DNA from: UASB124 sp964446935
GTDB lineage: Bacteria > Babelota > Babeliae > Babelales > RVW-14
Direction of reading: 5' to 3'
Assembly (NCBI GenBank): GCA_964446935.1
Contig: CAYUQI010000006.1
Span: 1-64,000 of the forward strand
Length of the DNA: 64,000 nucleotides
Of the stretch, positions 54,042-62,356 are shown piece by piece. Both the position numbers and the translations under genes were made by a program. Position 1 is the first letter of the stretch. The number at the start of each line of letters is the position of its first letter. Under the pieces are notes generated by a model. That model made no database searches. It was given only the letters and a program-made list of their open reading frames with translations, and was not told the origin of the DNA.

Positions 54042-54785
54042 ATGAATCTAACCAAAGTACTCATTATTTTCTTATTCGTGTGTCATGGTTCGCGGCTGTT
54101 GCCTGCTTCAGCATTCGAGGCTGTAGGTGTTCGGCAGGATGAACCTTCTACTCAACAGATAGGTTCTGTTGTAGCTGATATAGCAATTGTACTCGGATCA
54201 TTGGTATTTCATGAATTTTCTCATGCGAGTGTAGCAACCTTGCTTGGGGATGATACACCACGGCGACAAGGTCGCTTGACACTTAATCCTTTGGTGCATT
54301 TGGATGTGATAGGAACGGCATGTATTCTTTTGACGGGAAGTGGATGGGCCAAACCTGTTGAATTTAATTCAAGAAATTTTAGTCATCAACACGTTGGAAC
54401 GATATTAACAGCTCTGGCTGGTCCCTTGTCGAATGTTTTTCTTGCATATCTTGCAAGCGTAATAGCACAGGGGGTTAGCCCGTCATCTGCAGTGGCTACG
54501 ATCCTTAAAAAAATAAAACAATTCAATCTTAGGTTTGCAGCATTCAATTTATTACCGATACCTCCACTTGATGGGAGTCATTTGTATGGTACATTTCTTC
54601 AAGAAAAGTACCCTGAAGTATACCGGTTCTTGTATAAATATGGCATCTATATATTGTTTGCCTTGTTAATGTTCCCTGAAACAAAAGAACACGTGGGAAA
54701 ATTGCTTACAAAAATGGAAACATTATTGAGCAAGACAACTTTGACAATGCCTGAAGATACAGGTAAGAAGGAGCATGGTGCATGA
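54042..54785 (+). CDS. M50-type (site-2 protease-like) membrane metallopeptidase
   Basis: 247 residues with zinc motif HEFSH (57-61), GWAKPVEF, and the second metal site NLLPIPPLDG with D177. This is the compact M50 subfamily without a PDZ domain. An N-terminal hydrophobic stretch acts as the first TM or a signal. Site-2 proteases cut transmembrane helices, often of anti-sigma factors; no target is nearby. It begins 4 bases after proS and overlaps the recombinase gene by 4 bases. Confidence 0.92.
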   Translation: MNLTKVLIIFLFVCHGSRLLPASAFEAVGVRQDEPSTQQIGSVVADIAIVLGSLVFHEFSHASVATLLGDDTPRRQGRLTLNPLVHLDVIGTACILLTGSGWAKPVEFNSRNFSHQHVGTILTALAGPLSNVFLAYLASVIAQGVSPSSAVATILKKIKQFNLRFAAFNLLPIPPLDGSHLYGTFLQEKYPEVYRFLYKYGIYILFALLMFPETKEHVGKLLTKMETLLSKTTLTMPEDTGKKEHGA

Positions 54786-55699
54786 AAGACATGGGGGAGG
54801 TAGTAACATATTTTCAGTCGTATCTGGTGACTGAAAAGCGGGTATCTAATAATACATTCTTGGCCTATAAGCGTGATATTGATCAATTGGAATCATTTTT
54901 GCAACGCGAAAAGCTTAAACTTGATTTTGTAACACGCAAAAATCTAACTAGTTTCCTTAAAAGCATGAAAGACCAAGGGGTTACAGCAAAAACGCTCTCG
55001 CGCAAGATTTCTTCGCTTAAGCTATTTTTTCGTTTTGCAGCAGAGCATTGTGGTATTCGTGATGCTGCGCAATCGTTGGTATTTCCTAAAATTGAAAAAA
55101 CATTGCCCAACTATCTTTCAGAACCAGAAATAGAAAAGTTGTTGGCCGCTGCCAATCGTGATACTTCATACAAGGGTATTCGCAACAAAGTCATGTTGTA
55201 TGTGATGTATGCCACGGGTATTCGGGTGTCGGAATTGGTTCATTTACGGATTGATCAAATCCACTTTGACACCGGATTTATTCGTATCATTGGCAAGGGA
55301 AACAAAGAACGGATGATTCCTGTGCCCAAAAATGTTTTGGAACTTCTGCATTATTACTTGGATCATATTTATCACAAATTGTTGCCTAAGAATATTGAAA
55401 TAGGTTCCAAGGAGCGATATCTATTTGCAACGACCTATGATAATCAAATCAAACCGATCTCCCGCCAATCATTTTGGATTTCACTCAAAAAAATATTGAG
55501 CAAAGCTGCAATTTTTAAAAATGTCTCACCGCATAGCTTGCGGCATTCCTTGGCAACGCATTTGTTGCAGAAGGGTGCTGATTTGCGTTCTCTGCAAATG
55601 TTACTTGGCCACCAGAATCTTTCGACTGTACAGGTGTATACTCATATCGGTAATACGCAGTTACGTAAGATTTATGACGAAAAGCATCCACGGGCTTAG
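54782..55699 (+). CDS. Tyrosine recombinase XerC/XerD
   Basis: 305 residues with the full catalytic set: R148 (TGIRVSEL), K172 (GKGNKERMIP), H251-x-x-R254 (HSLRHSLATH), H277 (LLGHQNL) and Y286 (VQVYTHI). The SAM-like N-terminal domain spans about 5-95. Resolves chromosome dimers at dif with FtsK; which of XerC or XerD it is cannot be decided here. No dif-like site was recognised nearby. It overlaps the M50 gene (ATGA). Confidence 0.95.
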   Translation: MKDMGEVVTYFQSYLVTEKRVSNNTFLAYKRDIDQLESFLQREKLKLDFVTRKNLTSFLKSMKDQGVTAKTLSRKISSLKLFFRFAAEHCGIRDAAQSLVFPKIEKTLPNYLSEPEIEKLLAAANRDTSYKGIRNKVMLYVMYATGIRVSELVHLRIDQIHFDTGFIRIIGKGNKERMIPVPKNVLELLHYYLDHIYHKLLPKNIEIGSKERYLFATTYDNQIKPISRQSFWISLKKILSKAAIFKNVSPHSLRHSLATHLLQKGADLRSLQMLLGHQNLSTVQVYTHIGNTQLRKIYDEKHPRA

Positions 55700-55717
55700 G
55701 GCTTTCTGCGTCATTTT

Positions 55718-56557
55718 CTATTTTTTCTTCCTCTCTGCGCTTTTTGCACGTTGTTTAAACTGTTTTTGTAATGTAGTGAGTGTGTTGAGCGTGGCTACCA
55801 CTTTTTCTGATTTTAATGTTATCAATTGCATTGCTCTTGTTAGGCTATCTATTGATAACTGTTCGTGTGAAAAGTTGTTACTTTCCATAAGAAGCTTGAG
55901 CATCTCTTGGCTTTTTTCACAATCAATAGCACATGATAGTACCATATCTATTGCGCCATTTAATTTTAAACAATCTGAAAACGCTTTCTGTTTGAGCATG
56001 AATGCAACAAGGGGTGTATGACTACATTTAATGGCAAAACAAAGAAGCGAAAGACGAGACTTTGGGGCTATGGTTGAATCCAAGTCAGGATATTGCTCCA
56101 AAAGACATTCTATAATAGTGAGATGCCCAAGAATACAGGCTGCTGAGAGTGCTTGATAAAGATCATTGTCGGTGATCAACTTTTTTCGTTCTGGGTTATG
56201 CAAAAGAGCCGTAAGTTCATCTTCGGCACCAATCATGGCATTTGCTATAAAGGTTTTTCGTAATGCATCACTATCTAATGCTTGCGTCCCGTTGTCATTA
56301 TCAACAAAGCTTAAAACCACTTGTTTGGGGAGGAAGTCTTCACTGAGACGTTTTATAAGATCTGAACAACCAACCCCTTTTGCTGCAAAAAGGCATTCGA
56401 TAACTGATTCTATTGAAATTTTTGAAAACATCATTGATTGTTGTCGTGGGGTTGATGGTTTTGAGCTCATTAGTGGGGCTCTCGTACTACCATAGATAGA
56501 AGCATGAATAAGTATGATGGTTATGCACAAAAGATAACTTTTTTTGAATAGAGGCAT
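55718..56557 (-). CDS. Exported ankyrin-like protein
   Basis: 279 residues with a signal peptide ending near YGSTRA. The middle has degenerate ankyrin-like units (LYQALSAACILGHLTIIECLLEQ, in part, and SLLCFAIKCSHTPLVAFMLKQ), followed by a basic C-terminus KQRAKSAERKKK. ATG 56557 is chosen because AAGGA is 8-10 bases upstream; ATG 56566 is too close. Ankyrin repeats in exported proteins of intracellular bacteria bind host proteins; the role here is inferred. Convergent with xer, 18 bases apart. Confidence 0.7.
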   Translation of the reverse strand: MPLFKKSYLLCITIILIHASIYGSTRAPLMSSKPSTPRQQSMMFSKISIESVIECLFAAKGVGCSDLIKRLSEDFLPKQVVLSFVDNDNGTQALDSDALRKTFIANAMIGAEDELTALLHNPERKKLITDNDLYQALSAACILGHLTIIECLLEQYPDLDSTIAPKSRLSLLCFAIKCSHTPLVAFMLKQKAFSDCLKLNGAIDMVLSCAIDCEKSQEMLKLLMESNNFSHEQLSIDSLTRAMQLITLKSEKVVATLNTLTTLQKQFKQRAKSAERKKK

Positions 56558-56602
56558 TCGTAACATCCTTGTATTGAATGGTTGAAGTAAGATTGTTCAT
56601 AT

Positions 56603-57085
56603 TCATTTCGTTAGTTTTTTAATGATGCTAGGCAAAGAAGTCTTAATTTTTTTGCTTGGGGTTTGCTGAGCTATGAAACCGAGATTTGCGAGGAATACAA
56701 TACCGCGATCATTGGCTTTTGCTTTGTCATATGCACTTTTAAAATGTTCAAATGTTAAAAGATCAAAGAATTGTTCATTATTAAGGAGGACATTGAGGAC
56801 GGCAACCATATTTTCTTCATTAGAGATGGCAGAGATCAATGCCTTCTCTGCGCTTTCTTTAGTCATTTTATCAACGTTTTCTTTAAGTAACTGAGCAATT
56901 GTTTTGGCCGGGATGTTTTTGCAGTCAAGTATAAACACCGTAGTTATTGGGTCTCTCTGATTTGCTAACAAGATAGTACTGCTACGTGGTGAGGTCGGTG
57001 TATGACGCAGAGCTGCCATGGTAATGCCAATGGTTATAATCATTGAGGCCAAGAAAACACTAATTGTTTTGAAGATCATATTCAT
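56603..57085 (-). CDS. Exported hypothetical protein
   Basis: 160 residues with an N-terminal hydrophobic signal or anchor (about 5-25). The rest is helical, with SNEENMVAVLNVLLNN and DLLTFEHFKSAYDKAK. It may be a degenerate relative of the ankyrin-like neighbour, with similar size of helical repeats, but no motif proves it. Two in-frame ATGs (57085, 57079) are possible and neither has a good ribosome binding site. It probably shares a transcript with the ankyrin-like gene downstream. Confidence 0.6.
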   Translation of the reverse strand: MNMIFKTISVFLASMIITIGITMAALRHTPTSPRSSTILLANQRDPITTVFILDCKNIPAKTIAQLLKENVDKMTKESAEKALISAISNEENMVAVLNVLLNNEQFFDLLTFEHFKSAYDKAKANDRGIVFLANLGFIAQQTPSKKIKTSLPSIIKKLTK

Positions 57086-57179
57086 ATTCCATACCGGGGT
57101 TGAACTGATGTATGTACCATGTCATTTGTTTTTATAATGCTCAATCGTATAAAATCAAAATTTTTACCCAGAAATATCA

Positions 57180-57207
57180 TTGAACAAGCCTGCTTCTGTG
57201 GTATGCT
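57180..57207 (+). promoter_or_regulatory. Predicted promoter for dnaN
   Basis: TTGAAC (57180-57185), 16-base spacer, then TATGCT (57202-57207) preceded by TGG, an extended -10 form. It lies about 55 bases upstream of the dnaN start. The -10 has imperfect consensus. Confidence 0.45.
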
Positions 57208-57262
57208 AGAATAGTCTTTAAAAAAATAATGACAATATCTTACTTTGTAACGGTGTGTTATC

Positions 57263-58384
57263 ATGAATTATGTTTTTACCACCTCGCAAAAGGAACTGGT
57301 TACACTTCTTAGCTCCATGCAACCAATCTGTAACAAACGAACAACCTTAGATGTTACCGAAACAATCTTGTTTCATGTTGCATCACGAGAATTGACTCTC
57401 AAGGCAACGGACCTTGAGATCAGTCTTCAGGCTACAACGGGCATTGAAAGCGATTTGACTGAAGGAAAGAGCTTTTTGATTTCCGGAAAACGCATCTTCG
57501 AAATGGTCAAGGAGCTTGATGGTGATATTTCATTCACTTTGCAAGAAGGGCAGTTGCGTTTGCAATCTGGCGCTGTTGATTTGGCGCTTAATATCAGAAA
57601 TTCAGAGGATTTCCCTCCTTTTCCAGAACGTATTGAAAATCTTATGAACATGGAAGCCTCATTCCTTCTTGAATTACTCAATAAAGTTGCTTTTTTAATT
57701 CCACAAAACAATGCCAATGCCGGACTTAATGGCATGTTGTTTGAGATGAATGCCAATGAATTATCGGTTGTTGCTACTGATGGACATAGTCTTGCTCGTG
57801 TGACAACAACCAAATATACCTTACCAGAAGAAAAAAAATGGCTTATGCCAAAACGTGCTGTGCTTGAGCTGAAAAAATTGCTCGAAGCATATCCTAATGA
57901 CAATGTGTTTTTGGGTGTTTGCGGTAATCAATTGGTTTTTTCTGGCAAAAACTTCAACTTTTTCACAAAGCTGATTGCTGATCCATTTCCTCAATATAAA
58001 CCAGTGCTTGCCAAAGAAGGTTTTATGCCTGCACGCTTGAGCAGAGATTCATTCCTTAAAACACTTAAACGTACTTCTTGTTTGTTGGCTGGACAGTTTA
58101 TTTCAACCCAATTTGCCTTCCAAGCAGGAAAGTTGCGTGTTAGCATGCAAAATAAGGAAGTTGGTGTTTTGGAAGAAGAGCTTTCCTTGGAAGAGTTTTC
58201 AGGTGATGGTGTAGAGAGCCGTTTCTATGCTCCGTATCTCTTAAATGGCTTACAGGTATTTCCCGAAAGTTCAGTGAATTTTTTTATTAAAAGCAGCGCC
58301 AAACCAATTATTTTTGAATCATCAACTGAAACCTATCATATGACCTACTTGGTGATGCCGGTTTCAATGACACAAGCCGAATAA
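57263..58384 (+). CDS. dnaN: DNA polymerase III beta sliding clamp
   Basis: 373 residues. Three-domain clamp pattern: the N-terminal VTETILFHVASRELTLKATDLEISL (in part), NANAGLNGMLFEM, VATDGHSLARV and the C-terminal MTYLVMPVSM, which ends domain 3 (usual MPMRL-type tail). The clamp tethers polymerase and other enzymes to DNA. It is 22 bases before recF. dnaA is 47 kb away, so the common dnaA-dnaN-recF order has been broken. Confidence 0.97.
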   Translation: MNYVFTTSQKELVTLLSSMQPICNKRTTLDVTETILFHVASRELTLKATDLEISLQATTGIESDLTEGKSFLISGKRIFEMVKELDGDISFTLQEGQLRLQSGAVDLALNIRNSEDFPPFPERIENLMNMEASFLLELLNKVAFLIPQNNANAGLNGMLFEMNANELSVVATDGHSLARVTTTKYTLPEEKKWLMPKRAVLELKKLLEAYPNDNVFLGVCGNQLVFSGKNFNFFTKLIADPFPQYKPVLAKEGFMPARLSRDSFLKTLKRTSCLLAGQFISTQFAFQAGKLRVSMQNKEVGVLEEELSLEEFSGDGVESRFYAPYLLNGLQVFPESSVNFFIKSSAKPIIFESSTETYHMTYLVMPVSMTQAE

Positions 58385-58405
58385 GAAACCGAGTAGAGTA
58401 AGAGA

Positions 58406-59500
58406 GTGGTTATTCAGGAATTAACGCTTCATCAGTTTCGTTGCTTTGAAAAGCGCGTTATCCCGTTTGATGGGCGCGTCGTTGTTATTCAGGGACCGAA
58501 TGGTTCTGGCAAGAGTAGTCTCTTAGAGGCGCTTCATTATTGCTGTTATCTTCGGTCCTTTCGTACGCATCTTAATCGTGAATTAATTACATTGGGTAAT
58601 GAGTATTTTTTTGTTCAAATCAAAGCGCAGCAGGAATCAACGGGACTTGTAGACACGATTCATATTGGTTTTTCTCAAGCTGATGGAAAAATTGTTAAAT
58701 GGAATGACAAGGCCGTGCAGTCCTACAAAGAAATTATTGATCAGTTTAAGGTTATAACATTAGTTGCTCAGGATGTTGAACTTGTGCAAGGTGAACCTGA
58801 GTTACGGCGAGATTTTTTGAATTATGCATTATTGTTGAATAATCCAGCATTAATGACAATGTTTAAACAATACCGTCATGTATTGACGAGTCGCAATAAC
58901 CTTCTTAATCAACAGGCCGGACTTGATGATACTTTGTATGTATGGACGCAACAATTGTGGGAATTAACCAAGGAGCTTCAACATCAGAGAGTGCTTTATT
59001 TGCGACAGATAGAAACAATTGTTAATGCATTACTGACAACGTATTTTTCGGGTCAGGAGGCGGCGTTAACGGTGTCGTTTGACTATAAAGCCAAGCATCA
59101 TGCCATAGATACTTCATTTGATGATTTTTGGCAGCATTATCAACAGACGTATGCATTGACTGAACGTGAGTGGCGGCGAAGTTTGTTTGGGGCTCATTTA
59201 GATGATTTTTCAATAACTTTTCAAGATAAGAAGGCGCGAGTATATGCATCACGAGGGCAACAAAAGTTAATAGCCTTTTTATTAAAAATTGCGCAAATGC
59301 ATCAATTATCAGAAAGTGGGGGAGAGCGGGGGATTTTGCTTCTTGATGATTTTATGACCGACTTTGATTATGATCGTTTAGGGAAGTGCATGGCTGCCCT
59401 TAAAGATTTAAAATTTCAACTATTTCTCAGTTGTCCTATAGATCCACAGGTCTTTTTGTCCCATTTTAACACTAAAGACGTGTGTTCAGTTTATTTGTAA
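58406..59500 (+). CDS. recF: DNA replication and repair protein RecF
   Basis: 364 residues. Walker A GPNGSGKSSLLEAL (about 31-44), YLRSFRTHLNRELI, VQGEPELRRDFL, and the signature/Walker B region YASRGQQKLIAFLLKIAQ and ILLLDDFMTDFD fit RecF. RecF loads RecA at gapped DNA with RecO and RecR. The start is GTG 58406 with only a weak AAGAGA upstream. The gene directly follows dnaN, the usual order. Confidence 0.95.
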   Translation: MVIQELTLHQFRCFEKRVIPFDGRVVVIQGPNGSGKSSLLEALHYCCYLRSFRTHLNRELITLGNEYFFVQIKAQQESTGLVDTIHIGFSQADGKIVKWNDKAVQSYKEIIDQFKVITLVAQDVELVQGEPELRRDFLNYALLLNNPALMTMFKQYRHVLTSRNNLLNQQAGLDDTLYVWTQQLWELTKELQHQRVLYLRQIETIVNALLTTYFSGQEAALTVSFDYKAKHHAIDTSFDDFWQHYQQTYALTEREWRRSLFGAHLDDFSITFQDKKARVYASRGQQKLIAFLLKIAQMHQLSESGGERGILLLDDFMTDFDYDRLGKCMAALKDLKFQLFLSCPIDPQVFLSHFNTKDVCSVYL

Positions 59501-59633
59501 AAAATAATAAAGATCTTGATTTTCAGCTAAAATAGAGTATATTTTCAATCCCTTTTGAAGTACTTGAAATACCCTGAGTTTTTAAAATTACATCCAGAAA
59601 TTTTTAATATAAAAAGTGGATTTTTTAGCGATT

Positions 59634-59662
59634 TTGACACGTTTGCTTGATTTTCTTATAGA
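59634..59662 (+). promoter_or_regulatory. Promoter for a candidate small RNA
   Basis: Perfect -35 TTGACA (59634-59639), 17-base spacer, TATAGA (59657-59662). No gene follows before the hairpin at 59745, suggesting a short untranslated transcript. Confidence 0.6.
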
Positions 59663-59668
59663 ATCTTT

Positions 59669-59775
59669 TATAGTGAGTTTATAAGAAAGATTATCCTTAA
59701 GAATTTGAGAGAAGACTTCATTACTACTCTCCTTTCTCCTTTTTCCGCCATGCAGTCCTTGCATGGCGGTTTTAT
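59669..59775 (+). ncRNA. Candidate small RNA with pyrimidine-rich anti-SD-like segment
   Basis: The sequence lies between a near-consensus promoter (59634-59662) and a strong terminator (59745-59775), giving about 105 bases. It contains CTCTCCTTTCTCC (59727-59739), complementary in type to ribosome binding sites, just before the terminator stem, a layout seen in trans-acting sRNAs. The only plus-strand ATG leads to 12 codons without a ribosome binding site. It lies in the recF to USP intergenic gap (59501-59847), which holds no other supported gene. Confidence 0.45.
59745..59775 (+). terminator. Terminator of the candidate small RNA
   Basis: 10-base arms (59745-59754 and 59760-59769) with a 5-base loop, then TTTTATTTT. 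Strong intrinsic terminator on the plus strand. Confidence 0.88.
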
Positions 59776-59786
59776 TTTGTATCAAT

Positions 59787-59820
59787 AAATAAGGCAGGGC
59801 TATTGAGCCCTGCCTTATTT
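59787..59820. terminator. Terminator for the first USP-like gene
   Basis: 15-base perfect arms (59787-59801 and 59806-59820), 4-base loop, T-rich on both strands. It lies 28 bases after the minus-strand stop at 59848. Confidence 0.85.
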
Positions 59821-59847
59821 ATTCTTAATTTTATGTAAATAATTAAC

Positions 59848-61644
59848 TTATAAAATAGAACATCCCCATCCCCACTGCCCTGGTGGATTTAAAAAGTTAT
59901 TGATAAGAGCAGTTCTTCTTGCAAGGTCCCCATTTATAAATGTATTTATTGCGCCTCGATGGGTAGTCAAATGATCGATAAATGTTTGATGTTGATTTTG
60001 TGGTAACACATCTTGCATAGTTTGTAAGACGTGAGTTACTTGTGTAGTTTTTGCTGTCAAGTCAGCATTAAAAGCAGTGATAATGGCAGCTCTTGCTAGT
60101 GCATTAGCATTTAAGAATGTTCTGACTTGTCCCTGATCAGTTAAATAATCGCAGAATATCAGGTGTTGATTTTGTTGGATTTGCTGTTGTATGCCATTTA
60201 TTATTAGTTGTTGAACATGATCTTTTATGAGTATTTCGCGTTGGGAGTCGTTATTTGTTTGGAGAAGTTGTTGTGCAAAATTGTTATCGTTACGTATGAT
60301 TGGTGGTAATTCATGTAAGGTCCACTGTGCTATCTGAACTTGTGTTGGAGTTGGATTGTTTGTTGTGTAGATAAGCATTCTAGGGCGGAAATATCCTGAT
60401 CTGCCCCAGGTGAGCAATTCATTAAAGATTGCATGGCCGTTTGAAATAGTTGCATCATTACATAGAAACCATGAATTCCCATATCTTACAAGCGCTGTAT
60501 AATGGCCGCCATTATACAGGAGTATTGATCGTAAGGTATATGTTTTTTGTTGGGCATTAACGAAATTAAATTGCAGTTGTTCGCGGGGTTGTATTTTTTG
60601 TTGCCCTGGACATTCTATCATGAGAACAGGCGCATAACGAGATTCTATCAGGCGCTGTTTTTGTACGTTATGCTGCACAAACTGAGCAACTTGCTGCTGC
60701 GTTGCTACAAGCATGGCGCTCACTGAGCCACAGAGTTGTTGGTCGATCATGTCTCTGATTGCATCATCCCCTTGATCATAATCAGCTTTAAATATAGTTG
60801 AAAAAAGAATATTACTGAAACAAGTACAATTATGTTGTGCGCAGCGCTGAAAGAAGCGTCGAATGAATTGTGCGCTATCATCATATTGGCCTGGTATTTG
60901 TAGTTCTTGGGCGGTGGCATTTATAAAATTTCGAGCGTCATAAGCATTATCTCCGTGTTGTGCTATCTGTTGCGTGGCGTTCCATAATTGATTATGCATA
61001 TTGAGATTACACGTACAATGAGGGCTGTGTAATGTGTTTTGCACACAGGCTATCCCCTGAAGCGCTGCATTGGCAAAGCAATAGTTGGCGTTGTTCATAA
61101 GTCCGACAAATGGAGTTATCCCGGCAAAAGGCGCTACGATTCTTTGTTTTTTAGTGGGGGCGTTGTTAAGTGCGGATTGCTTTGATGCGGCTAGTGTTGT
61201 TGTTTGTGCGGTGGGTGATGTTGACCGTTGACGTTTAGCATTCCTTTTTCTTGTGAAAGGAACGGCAGTTGTCGTTGTGTTTGTCGTCGATGAAGATGAT
61301 GAGCTGCTTGTTTGAGCATTGAAGTTTCTAGCAAACGTAACTATTTGACGATCGGTTAATTGCTTTTTTTGAGTAGCTTCTTTTTTAAGAATTGCATCGA
61401 CAATAGGCAAAACTGGTTTTGAAACATCAAGCTTGGCGCTTTGCTGAATGGTATTTTGGATTGCAATAGCGCGGGCTCCAACGGCATTTGCAATTCGCCG
61501 TTGTGTGGTTCCGTTATGTTTAAAATATATGGAGCGACCATTTACATCAGTTTGTTCAATATACATAGCTGAAAGAGACGAAAGCATGAATATTGAGACA
61601 CAACTCAATAATAAAGAAAATATAAGTTTTTTAGCTGAAAACAT
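59848..61644 (-). CDS. Exported USP-type ubiquitin hydrolase-like protein (C19)
   Basis: 598 residues from ATG 61644. A signal peptide (1-26) precedes a Ser/Thr-rich tract (112-127) and a basic stretch RKRNAKRQR (132-140) that resembles a nuclear signal. The catalytic domain has the Cys box GLMNNANYCFANAALQG with C189, QYDDSAQFIRRFF, and the His box NGGHYTALVRYGNSWFLCND with H381 and D397: the full USP triad. The C-terminal part has two copies of a QNQHxxFxDxLT repeat. Expected to remove ubiquitin or a similar modifier from host proteins; secretion is inferred from the signal peptide. Confidence 0.87.
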   Translation of the reverse strand: MFSAKKLIFSLLLSCVSIFMLSSLSAMYIEQTDVNGRSIYFKHNGTTQRRIANAVGARAIAIQNTIQQSAKLDVSKPVLPIVDAILKKEATQKKQLTDRQIVTFARNFNAQTSSSSSSSTTNTTTTAVPFTRKRNAKRQRSTSPTAQTTTLAASKQSALNNAPTKKQRIVAPFAGITPFVGLMNNANYCFANAALQGIACVQNTLHSPHCTCNLNMHNQLWNATQQIAQHGDNAYDARNFINATAQELQIPGQYDDSAQFIRRFFQRCAQHNCTCFSNILFSTIFKADYDQGDDAIRDMIDQQLCGSVSAMLVATQQQVAQFVQHNVQKQRLIESRYAPVLMIECPGQQKIQPREQLQFNFVNAQQKTYTLRSILLYNGGHYTALVRYGNSWFLCNDATISNGHAIFNELLTWGRSGYFRPRMLIYTTNNPTPTQVQIAQWTLHELPPIIRNDNNFAQQLLQTNNDSQREILIKDHVQQLIINGIQQQIQQNQHLIFCDYLTDQGQVRTFLNANALARAAIITAFNADLTAKTTQVTHVLQTMQDVLPQNQHQTFIDHLTTHRGAINTFINGDLARRTALINNFLNPPGQWGWGCSIL

Positions 61645-61840
61645 AAGAATAACCCCCAAAAAATGACTAATTTGATCAAATTCGTTTATTTAATTAATTC
61701 TAATAGAAAAAACAATATTCGTCAAATGGGTATTGGACATAAACACTAAACAAGAGTATGGTTTGGGTATTCTAAAAAAAATGAACTTTTTTTAATGTTT
61801 TAAGTTTCATATTTATTTTTAAGAGCTTTGAGGAGTTTCT

Positions 61841-62356
61841 ATGAAAAAATACTTAGTTATGACCTTTTTAGTCTTTGGAACAAGTTTGTTTATATCCAAT
61901 GTTCAAGCAATGGATAAAGAAGAAAAAGAATTATCACAAAAAATAAAAGATAAAATCACAATGTTTCAAGAAGGTGCAAGGAGCTTACTTAAGCAGAACA
62001 ACAAACAAGTTATGAAAAAGAGACAAGATTTATCAAAAGAAGAAAAAAAAGCAGAAAGGCTTAAGGAAGGAGCTGCCGCTTTTCTTAAACTTGACGAAGA
62101 TGATCAGGATATGTTGATAACAAATCCAAATATGTTTTTGACAATGAAATGTATCGTTAAAAGGGATAAACTAACTACGTCAAATAAAAATAGACCCCAA
62201 ACAAAGAAAAAAGAACAAAGATGGCAAAAAGCTGAAACTGCATTCAATCAACTTAACGATAAAGAAAAGCAAGAACTTCGGGTCATGTTGAGATACTATC
62301 CAGAAATGTTTAAGGCGATGAAGTTTGTGCATAAATGGTCAAAAAGATTAAATTAA
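61841..62356 (+). CDS. Small exported helical protein with internal repeat
   Basis: 171 residues with a signal peptide ending NVQAMD. The mature protein is rich in Lys/Glu/Gln and helical. Two internal copies of a motif, AAAFLKLDEDDQDMLITNPNM and TAFNQLNDKEKQELRVMLRY (each given in part), end in PxMFxxMK. No family is recognised. The start at 61841 follows TGAGGAG. The stop overlaps the convergent USP gene by 4 bases. Confidence 0.65.
   Translation: MKKYLVMTFLVFGTSLFISNVQAMDKEEKELSQKIKDKITMFQEGARSLLKQNNKQVMKKRQDLSKEEKKAERLKEGAAAFLKLDEDDQDMLITNPNMFLTMKCIVKRDKLTTSNKNRPQTKKKEQRWQKAETAFNQLNDKEKQELRVMLRYYPEMFKAMKFVHKWSKRLN

Noticed and set aside
59588..59785. 65-codon minus-strand frame
   Set aside because: It is antisense to the predicted sRNA and its terminator hairpin, with no ribosome binding site.
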